Counted from the stretch's first letter, positions 16,595 to 25,130 are shown. The stretch: 64,000 bases of DNA from Caulobacter segnis (GCF_003243465.1 NZ_QFQZ01000009.1:11857-75856), one strand, 5' to 3'. Notes: generated from the letters alone by a model not told the origin. Numbers and translations: made by a program.

Positions 16595-18028
16595 TTAGAG
16601 GCTCCGGACATCGACCAGGCGGCCGGCCAGGGCGGCGGCGGCGGCCATGGCCGGGCTGACGAGGTGGGTGCGGGCGCCTGCGCCCTGGCGGCCCTCGAAG
16701 TTGCGGTTCGAGGTGGAGGCGCAGCGGGCGCCGGCCGGCAGCCGGTCGTCGTTCATCGCCACGCACAGCGAGCAGCCGGCGTGCCGCCACTGAAAGCCAG
16801 CGTCGAGAAACACCCTGTCCAGGCCCTCGGCCTCGGCCTGCTTCTTCACCGCCGTGGAGCCGGGGACAACCAGGGCGGTCACGCCGGCGGCGACCTTGCC
16901 GGTGGCGGCGATGGCGGCGGCGGCGCGGAGGTCTTCAAGGCGCCCGTTGGTGCAACTGCCGATGAAGACGGTGTCGATGGCGATGTCCGTCAGTTTCGCG
17001 CCGGGTTCCAGGCCCATGTAGCCCAGGGCCGAGGCCAGCTGGTCGCGCGCCGGACCCGCCGGAAGATCGGCGGGCGAGGGCACGTGGCCGTCGATCGGGA
17101 AGGTCTGGTCGGGGCTGACGCCATAGCTGACCTGAGGCGCGATCGTCGCCGCGTCGATCTCGACCTCACGATCGAACACGGCGCCGGGGTCGCTGGGCAG
17201 GGTGCGCCAGTGGGCCACGGCGGCGTCCCACGCCGCGCCGCTCGGGGCGCGCGGGCGGCCCTTGAGATAGGCGAAGGTCGTCTTGTCCGGCGCGACCAAG
17301 CCCACCCGGGCGCCGGCCTCGATGGTCATGTTGCAGAGGGTCATGCGGCCCTCCATCGAAAGGCTCCGCACGGCCTCGCCGGCATATTCGATCGCATAGC
17401 CGACGCCGCCGGCCGAGCCGATCCTCGCGATCAAGGCCAGCGCCATGTCCTTGGCCGTCACGTGGCGGGGGAGGGCGCCCTTGAACATGACGCGCATCGT
17501 CTTGGCCTTGGTCTGCCAAAGGCTTTGCACCGCCATGACGACACCGCACTCGCTGGCGCCTATGCCGAAGGCCAGCGCCCCGAACGCGCCGTGGGTGGCG
17601 GTGTGGCTGTCGCCGCAGACCAGGGTCAGGCCCGGCAGGGTGAAGCCCTGCTCGGGGCTGATCACGTGGACAATGCCTTGACGCTCGCCGTCCAAGGCCA
17701 GGTGCTCGAGCCCGAACTCGGCGCAGTTGGCGGCCAGCAGGGCGACCTGGGCCCTTGCCTGCGGATCGGCGATGAGCCCGCCGCGCGCCTGTGTCGGCAC
17801 CGCGTGATCGGCCACGGCCAGGTGTGTTTCCGGCCGCCAGACGGGCGAGCCCGTCTTCCGCAGCGTCTCGAACGATTGCGGCGTGCTGACCTCGTGCAAG
17901 AGATGGCGATCGATATAGAGGAGGGTCTGGCCGTCGTCGCCCTGGGCCACCACGTGGGCGGCCCAGAGCTTGTCGTACAGCGTCGCCGGCCCGTTCACCG
18001 ACGAGCCGGGCGTCGACGCCTGGCTCAT
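16595..18028 (-). CDS. Aconitase-family hydratase, large subunit (LeuC/DmdA-like)
   Basis: A 477-residue [4Fe-4S] hydro-lyase large subunit. The cluster cysteines are Cys359 (GSCTN), Cys419 and Cys422 (GCSLC). The segments HVISPEQG and CGDSHTATHGAFGALAFGIG are hallmark aconitase/LeuC sequences. The start overlaps the stop of the flavin monooxygenase gene (ATGA). With the small subunit and a dimethylmalate-lyase-like enzyme directly downstream, it most likely interconverts a substituted maleate and malate. Isopropylmalate isomerase is the textbook alternative, but the surroundings are catabolic. Confidence 0.86.
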   Translation of the reverse strand: MSQASTPGSSVNGPATLYDKLWAAHVVAQGDDGQTLLYIDRHLLHEVSTPQSFETLRKTGSPVWRPETHLAVADHAVPTQARGGLIADPQARAQVALLAANCAEFGLEHLALDGERQGIVHVISPEQGFTLPGLTLVCGDSHTATHGAFGALAFGIGASECGVVMAVQSLWQTKAKTMRVMFKGALPRHVTAKDMALALIARIGSAGGVGYAIEYAGEAVRSLSMEGRMTLCNMTIEAGARVGLVAPDKTTFAYLKGRPRAPSGAAWDAAVAHWRTLPSDPGAVFDREVEIDAATIAPQVSYGVSPDQTFPIDGHVPSPADLPAGPARDQLASALGYMGLEPGAKLTDIAIDTVFIGSCTNGRLEDLRAAAAIAATGKVAAGVTALVVPGSTAVKKQAEAEGLDRVFLDAGFQWRHAGCSLCVAMNDDRLPAGARCASTSNRNFEGRQGAGARTHLVSPAMAAAAALAGRLVDVRSL

Positions 18029-19227
18029 GGGATGGCGGCCTCGCGCTCCAGGCTCGAAAGCATGGCCTGCTTTTTCAGGTAGGCGCGGCGAGCCTCGGTG
18101 TCGGCGAGAAGCCCGGAAAGCTCCTGTTCCATGGCCGTGACGTCGCCGGTGGCCGACTCCATCGTCTGCTTGTTCTTGATCGTCTGGGCCTGGACGAACT
18201 CCAGCATCACCGTCCGGCGCTGGCGTTCGTAGCGGTCGAGCAGGGCGTCGGCGTCGCCGCCGTCCTTGTAGATCTCGATCAGCTTGCCGGTGACGTTCCA
18301 GGCGTCATGTACGCCGGAGTTCATGCCGAAGCCGCCCAGCGGATTGTTCAGGTGCGCGGCGTCGCCGGCCAGCATGACGCGGCCTTGGCGATAGCGTTCG
18401 GCCACCCGCTGGTGGACGCGGTAAATCGTGCGGTGGGCGGTCCGCACGGATGGGGCCTTTTCCGGGCCGATCAGGCGCGAGAAGATGGCTGTCTTGTTGT
18501 CCTCGCTGAGGATCTGTTCGTCGCTGCTTTCGTCTGGCACGGGCACCAGCACGCGCCAGAAGGTCGGCACCTTCAGGATCACGCACCACTCGTCAGGGTC
18601 GGCCACATAGTTGACCGTTGCGAGGTTCGGGATCTCGTTCTCGAGCGGATGATCCGTCGAGAGAGTCAGGAACTTCTCCGGATAGGTGAAGCCCTCGAAC
18701 GGGATCTGCAGCCACTTGCGGACGATCGAATTGGCCCCGTCGGCGCCGATCATGTAGTCGGCGCGCCAGGTCTCGATGTCGAACGGCGTCTCGAAATGCG
18801 CCGTAACGCCCTCGTCGTCCTGGGTGAAGTTGATCAGGCGGCGCTGGAACAGCATCTGCGCGTTCGGCAGCTTCTCCAGCAGCGGGGTGATCAGGCGGGT
18901 GACCTTGAACTGCTCGCACTGCAGCCGGTACGGATACGGCGTCATGTCGGCGATCTCGGCCATATCGAAGGCCAGGACGTTGCCCGTGCGCCGGTTGCGG
19001 TAGTTGTAGACGGGCGCCCGCAAGCCTTGCGCGTCCAGGGTCTGAAGCAGGCCCAGTTCGTTCAGCATCGACAGGGTCGGCGGGTGCAGGGTCGAGGCGC
19101 GCATGTCCTCGCGCGGGAAGGCGTCGGCCTCCACCAGCGCCACCTCCAGCCCGGCCAGGGCCAGGCGGTAGGCGGCGATCGCGCCGACAGGGCCTGCGCC
19201 CACAACGAGAATCTTGGTCCGCTTCAT
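18025..19227 (-). CDS. FAD-dependent monooxygenase, UbiH/PheA type
   Basis: A 400-residue class A flavin monooxygenase. It has GAGPVG near residues 10-15, the DG motif in MIGADGANS, and the FAD motif GDAAHLNNPLGGFGMNSG. It lacks the C-terminal thioredoxin-like domain of phenol hydroxylase. The C-terminus has a charged helix rich in Gln and Glu. It is coupled to the LeuC-like subunit, so its product may feed the diacid branch after ring cleavage. Similar enzymes act on hydroxyphenylpropionate, resorcinol and pyridine derivatives such as 2-methyl-3-hydroxypyridine-5-carboxylate; which applies here is not readable. Confidence 0.86.
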   Translation of the reverse strand: MKRTKILVVGAGPVGAIAAYRLALAGLEVALVEADAFPREDMRASTLHPPTLSMLNELGLLQTLDAQGLRAPVYNYRNRRTGNVLAFDMAEIADMTPYPYRLQCEQFKVTRLITPLLEKLPNAQMLFQRRLINFTQDDEGVTAHFETPFDIETWRADYMIGADGANSIVRKWLQIPFEGFTYPEKFLTLSTDHPLENEIPNLATVNYVADPDEWCVILKVPTFWRVLVPVPDESSDEQILSEDNKTAIFSRLIGPEKAPSVRTAHRTIYRVHQRVAERYRQGRVMLAGDAAHLNNPLGGFGMNSGVHDAWNVTGKLIEIYKDGGDADALLDRYERQRRTVMLEFVQAQTIKNKQTMESATGDVTAMEQELSGLLADTEARRAYLKKQAMLSSLEREAAIP

Positions 19228-19262
19228 CAGGAATAATCGCTTTCGAATGATCGGGCTTGCGG

Positions 19263-19568
19263 TTAGGCGGTCAGCAGGCGGATGGCGACGGCGGCCGCGC
19301 CCTTCCGGTGCTCGCAGGCCGCGCGGTACTCAGGGCTGGCGATGTAGGCCTTGGCGTCCTCGACGCAGGGGAAGCGGGTGACGACCACGCGTTGGCCCAC
19401 GGCGATGTCGCCTTCGAGCACTTCGGTCACCGCGCCCTTGACCACCGGCTCGCCGCCAAAGCGCTCTGCGAGACCCGCGATCCCCTTGGCGTAAAGGGCG
19501 AAGCGTTCGGCGTCGGTGATGTCGACGGTCGCGACGATGTAAGCGCTCAAGACCCTGCTCCCAGCCAT
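19263..19568 (-). CDS. DUF1330 protein
   Basis: A 101-residue protein of the DUF1330 dimeric alpha+beta-barrel family. The opening AYIVATVDITDAERF and the segment VVTRFPCVEDAKAYIASPEY are typical. ATG 19568 is taken; the slightly longer frame begins at GTG 19577. It is the first gene of the minus-strand operon, 35 bases before the flavin monooxygenase. Family members often sit in catabolic operons and resemble small monooxygenases, but no reaction can be assigned. Confidence 0.75.
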   Translation of the reverse strand: MAGSRVLSAYIVATVDITDAERFALYAKGIAGLAERFGGEPVVKGAVTEVLEGDIAVGQRVVVTRFPCVEDAKAYIASPEYRAACEHRKGAAAVAIRLLTA

Positions 19569-19731
19569 GTTCAGCACCCTAAGAACAACGGGCCGGATGG
19601 AAGGCGGGGACCGGATTTGGCGACTGATCGCAGGGCGGTCACGGTCCAGTGGAGCCGTTTTGGCGGCGCTGTCAGCGGCTAGCTATGCCCTCGCTGGACC
19701 GCAGCCACTGTCACCACTGAAGGAGTGGAAA

Positions 19732-20478
19732 ATGACCGACTCTCTGGGATGGCGCATGAAGTTCGCGGTCGTCGCGCCGTCGACCAACACGAGCGTGCAG
19801 CCCGAATACGACGACATGCGTCCGCGCGGCGTCACCAACCATTTCTCGCGGATCATCATCCCCGACACCAAGGTCACCGACGACGCGACCTTCATGGAGA
19901 TGATCCAGAACATCCGTAACGGGACGATGGACGCCATCGACGCCGCGGTCACCATGGATCCCGGCGCGGTGATCCTGGGCATGTCGGCCGAGACCTTCTG
20001 GGACGGAGCCGACGGCGCCGAGAAGCTGATGGCCAAGGTGAAGGAACGGGCCGGCGGGCGCCCTGTCTACATGGGCTCGGTCGCTGTCGACGAAGCGCTG
20101 AAAGCCTATGGCGGTATCAAGAAGATCGGGGTCGTGACGCCCTACGCCCCGGTCGGCGACGCCCAGGTCAAGAAGTTTTTCGAAGACATGGGCTACGAGG
20201 TCACGGCCGTCAAAGGCCTGCGGTCGCCCTCGCCGATGCAGATCGCCCACGAGACGCCGCTCACCCTGAAGCGCGCGGCCGAAGAGGTGTCGCAAGGCGC
20301 CGACGCGGTTGTCCAGTGCGGCACCAACCTGGCCTTCGCCAAGGTCGCGGCGATGGCGGAATTCTGGCTGGAGAAGCCGGTGATCGCCATCAACACCGCC
20401 ACCTACTGGCACGCGCTGCGCAGCTCTGGAATCAAGGACCAGATCGACGGATTCGGCTCGTTGCTGCTGGATCACTAG
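19732..20478 (+). CDS. Arylmalonate decarboxylase/maleate isomerase family protein
   Basis: A 248-residue Asp/Glu-racemase-fold protein with the N-terminal RMKFAVVAPSTNTSVQPEY, where APSTNT is characteristic. The C-terminal catalytic cysteine is Cys196 in VQCGTNLAF. The other active-site cysteine of maleate isomerases and racemases is absent: that position reads GMSAET (83-88). A single C-terminal cysteine is the arrangement of arylmalonate decarboxylase. So decarboxylation of a malonate-type diacid is as likely as maleate-to-fumarate isomerisation. AAGGAGTGGAA gives a strong ribosome site. It diverges from the dimethylmalate-type operon. Confidence 0.78.
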   Translation: MTDSLGWRMKFAVVAPSTNTSVQPEYDDMRPRGVTNHFSRIIIPDTKVTDDATFMEMIQNIRNGTMDAIDAAVTMDPGAVILGMSAETFWDGADGAEKLMAKVKERAGGRPVYMGSVAVDEALKAYGGIKKIGVVTPYAPVGDAQVKKFFEDMGYEVTAVKGLRSPSPMQIAHETPLTLKRAAEEVSQGADAVVQCGTNLAFAKVAAMAEFWLEKPVIAINTATYWHALRSSGIKDQIDGFGSLLLDH

Positions 20479-20486
20479 ACTTCGTT

Positions 20487-20515
20487 CCGGAGGGCGGGCG
20501 CGGCCTGTCCTCCGG
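20487..20515 (+). other. Intercistronic hairpin
   Basis: CCGGAGG (20487-20493) pairs with CCTCCGG (20509-20515) between two co-directional genes. There is no T-run, so it may stabilise mRNA or tune expression of the second gene rather than terminate. Confidence 0.35.
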
Positions 20516-20556
20516 CGCCATTACCGGGCGTGTCGGCCCGATCGGGGACGTTGAAG

Positions 20557-21471
20557 ATGGAATATGATTACGTACCGCTTCCGCAGCGCGGCCGCCTGAC
20601 CTGGCCGAACGACGCGCGGGTGGCCCTGGTCCTGACGTTCAACCTCGAGACCTGGGACCTGACCAAGCCGACGGACAAGCCCTATTACGCGGGCGGCCCG
20701 GCCATCCTGCCGGACGTGCTGCCGGGCGACACCCCCGACTTCCCGAACTTCACCTGGCGCGAATACGGCCAGCGGGTGGGTATCTGGCGCCTGTTCGAGC
20801 TGTTCGACGAGATGGGCGCAAAGGCGTCCTGCACGACCAACGCCGTCACCTTCGAGCGCCGCAAGGCGATGACCGACGCCGTCCTGGAGCGCGGCTGGGA
20901 GCTTCTCGCCCACAACTGGGAGCAGGGCGAGCTTCTGACCAACTTCGCCAAGGACCCGGAGCGCGAGCGCGACCTGGTCCTGCGCACCCTGGCTCAGTTT
21001 GAAAAGTACACGGGGCGCAAGTCGGCGGGCTGGCTGTCGTCCAGCCTGCGCAGCACGCTGAATACCGCCGGCCTCCTGGCCGAGTACGGCTGCAAGTTCT
21101 ATTGCGACATCATGAATGACGACCAGCCGTACATGATCCGCACCGAGAACGGTCCGATCGTCTCGGTGCCGTACTCGAACGAGATCAACGACTTCACCTT
21201 CATCACCCGCAAGAACTATACGACCGACGAGTTCCGCGACGCCCTGATCGAGGAGCTGGATGTGCTCTACGCCGAGGGCGCCAAGACCGCGCGGATCATG
21301 AATGTCGGCCTGCACCCGCACGTGTCGGGCCGCGCGCACCGCATCCGCGCCCTCCGCGAGTTCATCGCCCACGCGCAGTCCCTGCCGGGCGTCTGGTGGG
21401 CCACGCGCGAGGAGATCGCGGACTGGTACCTGCAGAACCACGAGGGTCATATCCCGGGCCAGATCCGCTGA
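20557..21471 (+). CDS. PuuE-like polysaccharide-deacetylase-fold amidohydrolase (copy A)
   Basis: A 304-residue protein of the allantoinase PuuE/cyclic-imide-hydrolase branch of the polysaccharide deacetylase fold. ATG 20557 with GGGGAC upstream is preferred to the frame extension at 20530. It has WREYGQRVGIWRLFELFDE, the branch's GxRxGxxR-like segment, and LLAHNWEQGE where other members read SHG. This branch hydrolyses cyclic or linear amides (allantoin, maleimide, succinimide), so it could open a cyclic imide. It follows the maleate-isomerase-like gene by 78 bases and is probably co-transcribed. Three further paralogues lie at 48542, 53241 and 54161. Confidence 0.78.
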   Translation: MEYDYVPLPQRGRLTWPNDARVALVLTFNLETWDLTKPTDKPYYAGGPAILPDVLPGDTPDFPNFTWREYGQRVGIWRLFELFDEMGAKASCTTNAVTFERRKAMTDAVLERGWELLAHNWEQGELLTNFAKDPERERDLVLRTLAQFEKYTGRKSAGWLSSSLRSTLNTAGLLAEYGCKFYCDIMNDDQPYMIRTENGPIVSVPYSNEINDFTFITRKNYTTDEFRDALIEELDVLYAEGAKTARIMNVGLHPHVSGRAHRIRALREFIAHAQSLPGVWWATREEIADWYLQNHEGHIPGQIR

Positions 21472-21503
21472 CGCCGTTGCGGGGTAAGAATGCCGGCCAC
21501 GAA

Positions 21504-21540
21504 GAAGCCCCGGACCATCGGTCCGGGGCTTCTCTATTTT
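21504..21540. terminator. Bidirectional terminator
   Basis: A 13-base perfect stem (GAAGCCCCGGACC, 21504-21516, with 21520-21532) and a 3-base loop are followed by TCTATTTT. It lies between the convergent PuuE-like and iclR genes. Confidence 0.85.
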
Positions 21541-21558
21541 CGCATCGCGTCCGGGACT

Positions 21559-22356
21559 TCAGGCGGCGATGCGGTGCATGCCAGACGCGAGATCCAGACC
21601 GATCCGTTCGGCGGCGGCCTTCATGTCCGGAACGTAGCGTTCGACCGCTTCGGACATCTTCATCGCCGAGGCGAAGAACACCATCGTCAGTGCGCCGACC
21701 AACTCGTCCTCATCGAAGATCGGCACGGCGATCGAGGCCGTCCGCCCTGGGGTCGCATTGTGGAAGTTCCGCCCCTTGGTGGCGTAGCCGTCACGTCGGA
21801 TCTCGTTCAGGACCACGTCGCTTTCGAACAGCGTGAGGGTCTGAGGATCGGTCGCGCCGGGCAGAGTCCGCACGCCGTTCAGGATCGTCTCTCTTTCCTC
21901 GGCGCCGGCGTGGGCGATGTAGGCGCGACCGGACGCGCACTCCAGGATCGGCAAGGTGAAGCCTGGGTAGTAGTTCGAGAAGGTTCGGGAGGTCAGGGCG
22001 TGCGTCGAGTCCCGCACCACCATCGACTGGCCGACCCGGGTCACGACCGAAAGCGGCCAATTATGCTTGTAGGTCAGGTCGACAATATACCGGCGCGACG
22101 CCTGGATCAGGCGATCGTGGACCTGGAAGCCATTGGCCAGCGACAGGACGAGCACGGTCGGACGATAGCGTTTGCGATCCGGCTCTCGCTCGATGAAGCC
22201 CTCGTGCAGCAAAGTCTGAACGATGCGGCAGGCCGTGGGATACGGGACCTTGGCCGCCTGGGCGATCTCCATCAGAGACAGAGAGCCGTGACGATTGATC
22301 GCCTGAAGCACCGACATGCAACGGCTAATCGAACGGATGGGAACTCCACGTTCCAT
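21559..22356 (-). CDS. IclR-family transcriptional regulator
   Basis: A 265-residue regulator. Residues about 8-65 form the winged helix-turn-helix (SLMEIAQAAKVPYPTACRIVQTLL), and about 80-255 the IclR ligand-binding domain. IclR proteins bind small aromatic or dicarboxylic effectors and either repress or activate; MhpR, PcaU and PobR are activators. A perfect 17-base dyad lies 134 bases before its start, and degenerate copies precede many operons in this window, so I infer it is their local controller and regulates itself. Nothing else in the window encodes a DNA-binding regulator. Confidence 0.9.
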   Translation of the reverse strand: MERGVPIRSISRCMSVLQAINRHGSLSLMEIAQAAKVPYPTACRIVQTLLHEGFIEREPDRKRYRPTVLVLSLANGFQVHDRLIQASRRYIVDLTYKHNWPLSVVTRVGQSMVVRDSTHALTSRTFSNYYPGFTLPILECASGRAYIAHAGAEERETILNGVRTLPGATDPQTLTLFESDVVLNEIRRDGYATKGRNFHNATPGRTASIAVPIFDEDELVGALTMVFFASAMKMSEAVERYVPDMKAAAERIGLDLASGMHRIAA

Positions 22357-22489
22357 GCGTCACCTCCTCTTGATTTCGCGAGCATATGGTCGCGTGGCGG
22401 CCTTCCGGCCGCTTCTTATCCACACCGTGAGCACTTGGCCGAACATGCGCAAGGCCTCGGCGCCGGCGCCTGAAACGCCAGCTTACAAC

Positions 22490-22506
22490 TATCCGCCTAG
22501 CGGATA
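22490..22506. promoter_or_regulatory. Perfect 17-bp dyad TATCCGC-CTA-GCGGATA
   Basis: All 14 arm positions are symmetric. It is 134 bases before the iclR start, which fits autoregulation. It serves as the reference for the degenerate copies elsewhere. Confidence 0.75.
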
Positions 22507-22615
22507 AACGCGGCCAGCCGTTCTCGCTGAGCGAATGTCGCGATGGGGATCAATTCCTCGTTGCAACATGGCTTCAGCGCGCGTCTCGCTCGGTCAAGGC
22601 CTTGATAAAGGTCAA

Positions 22616-22647
22616 GATCCGCCTGGCGCGTATCCGTCTGGCGGAAC
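22616..22647. promoter_or_regulatory. Two overlapping dyad copies
   Basis: GATCCGC-CTG-GCGCGTA (22616-22632) and TATCCGT-CTG-GCGGAAC (22631-22647) each match 11 of 14 positions. They are offset by 15 bases, so two dimers would bind side by side. Confidence 0.5.
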
Positions 22648-22743
22648 GTACGTATCCACGAACCTCGGCGCCGCCTTGAACCGGGCTTTGCGGCGATGCG
22701 AGCGGTAAATTCCAAGGCTTAGATCGTCGGAACGACGCTTGGC

Positions 22744-22760
22744 TTATCGCCTATCGGATA
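22744..22760. promoter_or_regulatory. Degenerate dyad before TonB receptor 2
   Basis: TTATCGC-CTA-TCGGATA matches 10 of 14 positions and closely resembles the copy before receptor 1 (574-590). It ends 78 bases before the ATG at 22839. Confidence 0.5.
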
Positions 22761-22838
22761 GGGGGCGGCTGCCAGCCACAACAACGTCAAGGCCTCGCGA
22801 AGAGTAGCGCGACATTAACCGAGCGCGCGGAGATCTTC

Positions 22839-25016
22839 ATGCGTCGTGCCCTTCTTCTAGCGTCTGCCTTGACCCTGTCCGCGCCGGCCGCCTGGGGCGC
22901 GGAGCAAGCTTCTCAGAACCCGAGCGCCACCGCCGCCGACTCCTGGGCCTTGCCGGATCTGGTCATCACCGCCCAGCGTCGCGAACAGAACCTGCAGAAG
23001 ACGCCGGTCGCAGTCAGCGCCCTGGGCGGGGAGCAGTTGGCGCAACAGCAGATCGCCCAGGTGGAGAACCTGGGGCGTGCGGTGCCGAGCCTCTTCATCA
23101 AGCAGGTGACCGCCTCACCGTCGGCCCTGGCCATCGCCCTTCGCGGCGCCCAGGACCTGACCGGAGGTATCGTCACCTCGGAGTCGCCGGTCGGCCTCTA
23201 CATCGACGACGTCTACCAATCGCGCCTGTCGGCCGCCAATTTCGGCCTGGCCGACATCGAGCGGATCGAAGTCCTGCGCGGACCGCAGGGCACGCTGTAC
23301 GGCCGCAATTCGATGACCGGCGCCGTCAAGTTCGTCACGCGCCAGCCGGACGGCAAGACCTGGCTCACCGCCGAGGGCGCGGTGGGCAGCTACAAGAAGG
23401 AGCAGGTCAAGGTCACGGGCGGCGCGCCGATCTCCGATCACTGGGCGGGCGCCTTCTCGGCGATGTACGGCTCGCAGGGCGGCTGGCAGAAGCACAGCGT
23501 GACGGGCGAGCGCATCGGCGACAGCTACAATTGGGGTGTCCACGGCGCGCTGGGGCTGATCAATGGCGGACCTTGGGAGGTCAAGCTGTCAGGAACGTAC
23601 GAGAGCACCGGTTCCGACGGCCAGCATTTCACGCCAGTGGACAACGCTGGCAAGGTCCTGAACGGCGGCGGCTATGGCGCCTACTTCAGCCCTGTCCACG
23701 GCGACGGTGATAACACCCGCGGCTCGGTCTCGGCCCACGTCGGCTACGACTTCGGCGCGTTCAAGGTCAAGTCGATCACCGCCTACAACACGCTCGACGA
23801 CGACTGGACCCTGGACTTCACCGGCGGCGCCCTGCTGTTCAACCCGACCCAGCCGGTAGCCGGCTTCCTGCGCAGCAGCAGCGCCACGTCACAGCAGTTC
23901 ACGCAGGAGTTCCAGGCGCTGGGCGGGACCGACCGCCTGAACTGGATCGTCGGCGCCTTCTACTTCCACGAGGACGCCAAGCAGTCGCTGCGCGACACCT
24001 TCGGTCCGGGGATCTTCGGCGCCACGGCGTTTCAGCTGCTGCCGACCTCCATGTGGGTGGATAGCAAGAGCTATGCGCTCTACGGCCAGGGCGACTACAA
24101 GCTGACGGACGACCTGACGATCACCGCCGGCCTGCGCTACGGCAAGGACGACAAGCACTTCGACGGCGTCATCCAGAACGGCTTTGCGTTCCCGCTGACC
24201 CTCGCGTCTGTCAGCCGGGACCAGAAGGCCAACGCCGCCACCCCGAAGGTCAGCGTGCAGTACCAGGTGTCGGACGATGTGATGCTGTATGGCGTGGTCT
24301 CGCGCGGCTATCGTTCGGGCAGCTTCAACGGTCTGATGATCGCCAATCCGACCCTGTTCGGGGCGCCTTATCAGCCGGAATACAACTGGTCCTACGAGGC
24401 CGGCGCCAAGGCCGAGTTCTGGGACCGGCGCGGCAAGCTGAACCTGGCGGCCTACACCCAGAAGATCAGCGACCTGCAGGAAAGCGCGCTGCGCAACGGC
24501 TCGAACATCACCGAGAATGCGGCCAAGGCGACGATCTCGGGCGTCGAGCTCGAGTTCGCGGTGACGCCGACGCGCAACCTGAACCTGTTCGCCAACCTCG
24601 CCTACACGGATGCGAAGTACGACGAGCTGGGGCCCAACACCTCGGCCGCCCAGGCCGGCGCCACCGAGCTGCCGCTGATCTCGAAGTGGCAGGGGCAATT
24701 GGGCGCGTCCTGGAAGGTCGAGCCTGCCGCCTTCGACGGCTGGGCCCTGACCCTTGCAGCCGACTACGCCTTCCGCAGCCGCTGGTTTTCCGAGGCGACA
24801 AACGGCGCGATCGGTCTGATCAGCGGCAATGGCCAAGCCAACACCTCGCTGACCCTGACCTCGCCGGACGCGCATTGGTCGGTGGGCGTCGAAGGCAAGA
24901 ACGTGACCAACGAGAACTACTACAACTCTTGCGCGGTGTTCATCGCCGGCGTCGCCAACTGGTGCCAGGCGGTCGATCCTGCCAAGTGGAGCCTGCGCGT
25001 TCGCTACAAGTATTGA
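22839..25016 (+). CDS. TonB-dependent receptor (second)
   Basis: Outer-membrane receptor of 725 residues. Signal peptide at about 1-20 (ending AAWGA), TonB-box-like LPDLVITAQRRE at about 38-49, plug to about 165 (RIEVLRGPQGTLYGRNSMTGAVKF), then a beta-barrel ending LRVRYKY. GCGGAGATCTTC precedes the ATG. A transporter of the GPH family follows 114 bases downstream, so the pair may move one ligand across both membranes. The upstream region is full of the IclR-type dyads. Ligand unknown. Confidence 0.92.
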   Translation: MRRALLLASALTLSAPAAWGAEQASQNPSATAADSWALPDLVITAQRREQNLQKTPVAVSALGGEQLAQQQIAQVENLGRAVPSLFIKQVTASPSALAIALRGAQDLTGGIVTSESPVGLYIDDVYQSRLSAANFGLADIERIEVLRGPQGTLYGRNSMTGAVKFVTRQPDGKTWLTAEGAVGSYKKEQVKVTGGAPISDHWAGAFSAMYGSQGGWQKHSVTGERIGDSYNWGVHGALGLINGGPWEVKLSGTYESTGSDGQHFTPVDNAGKVLNGGGYGAYFSPVHGDGDNTRGSVSAHVGYDFGAFKVKSITAYNTLDDDWTLDFTGGALLFNPTQPVAGFLRSSSATSQQFTQEFQALGGTDRLNWIVGAFYFHEDAKQSLRDTFGPGIFGATAFQLLPTSMWVDSKSYALYGQGDYKLTDDLTITAGLRYGKDDKHFDGVIQNGFAFPLTLASVSRDQKANAATPKVSVQYQVSDDVMLYGVVSRGYRSGSFNGLMIANPTLFGAPYQPEYNWSYEAGAKAEFWDRRGKLNLAAYTQKISDLQESALRNGSNITENAAKATISGVELEFAVTPTRNLNLFANLAYTDAKYDELGPNTSAAQAGATELPLISKWQGQLGASWKVEPAAFDGWALTLAADYAFRSRWFSEATNGAIGLISGNGQANTSLTLTSPDAHWSVGVEGKNVTNENYYNSCAVFIAGVANWCQAVDPAKWSLRVRYKY

Positions 25017-25130
25017 CCAGGACCTGGGTCGCGGCGGGGGCGGCGGCCTTTGGACTTGCCTTTTCATGCGCGCTCAGGAGGCTCGGCCCTCTTGGGCGCG
25101 ACTCTGTTTCCGCCCATTCGGGAGACTGGC

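Larger units (their letters stand above)
22357..22838. promoter_or_regulatory. Operator-rich divergent region between iclR and TonB receptor 2
   Basis: This 482-base stretch has no credible gene. It holds a perfect TATCCGC-N3-GCGGATA dyad (22490-22506), a weak copy (22521-22537, 9 of 14) centred 31 bases away, two overlapping copies (22616-22647) and one copy (22744-22760) 78 bases before the receptor. It is the densest cluster of this motif in the window. Confidence 0.7.

Noticed and set aside
15137..18028. LeuC/LeuD pairs as leucine biosynthesis
   Set aside because: Two diverged pairs exist without leuA or leuB, each inside a catabolic operon with lyase or CoA-transferase genes.
19569..19731. 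IclR-type site between the DUF1330 and maleate-isomerase-like genes
   Set aside because: No arrangement scored above 7 of 14, although the spot is a divergent promoter; the promoter must be found some other way.
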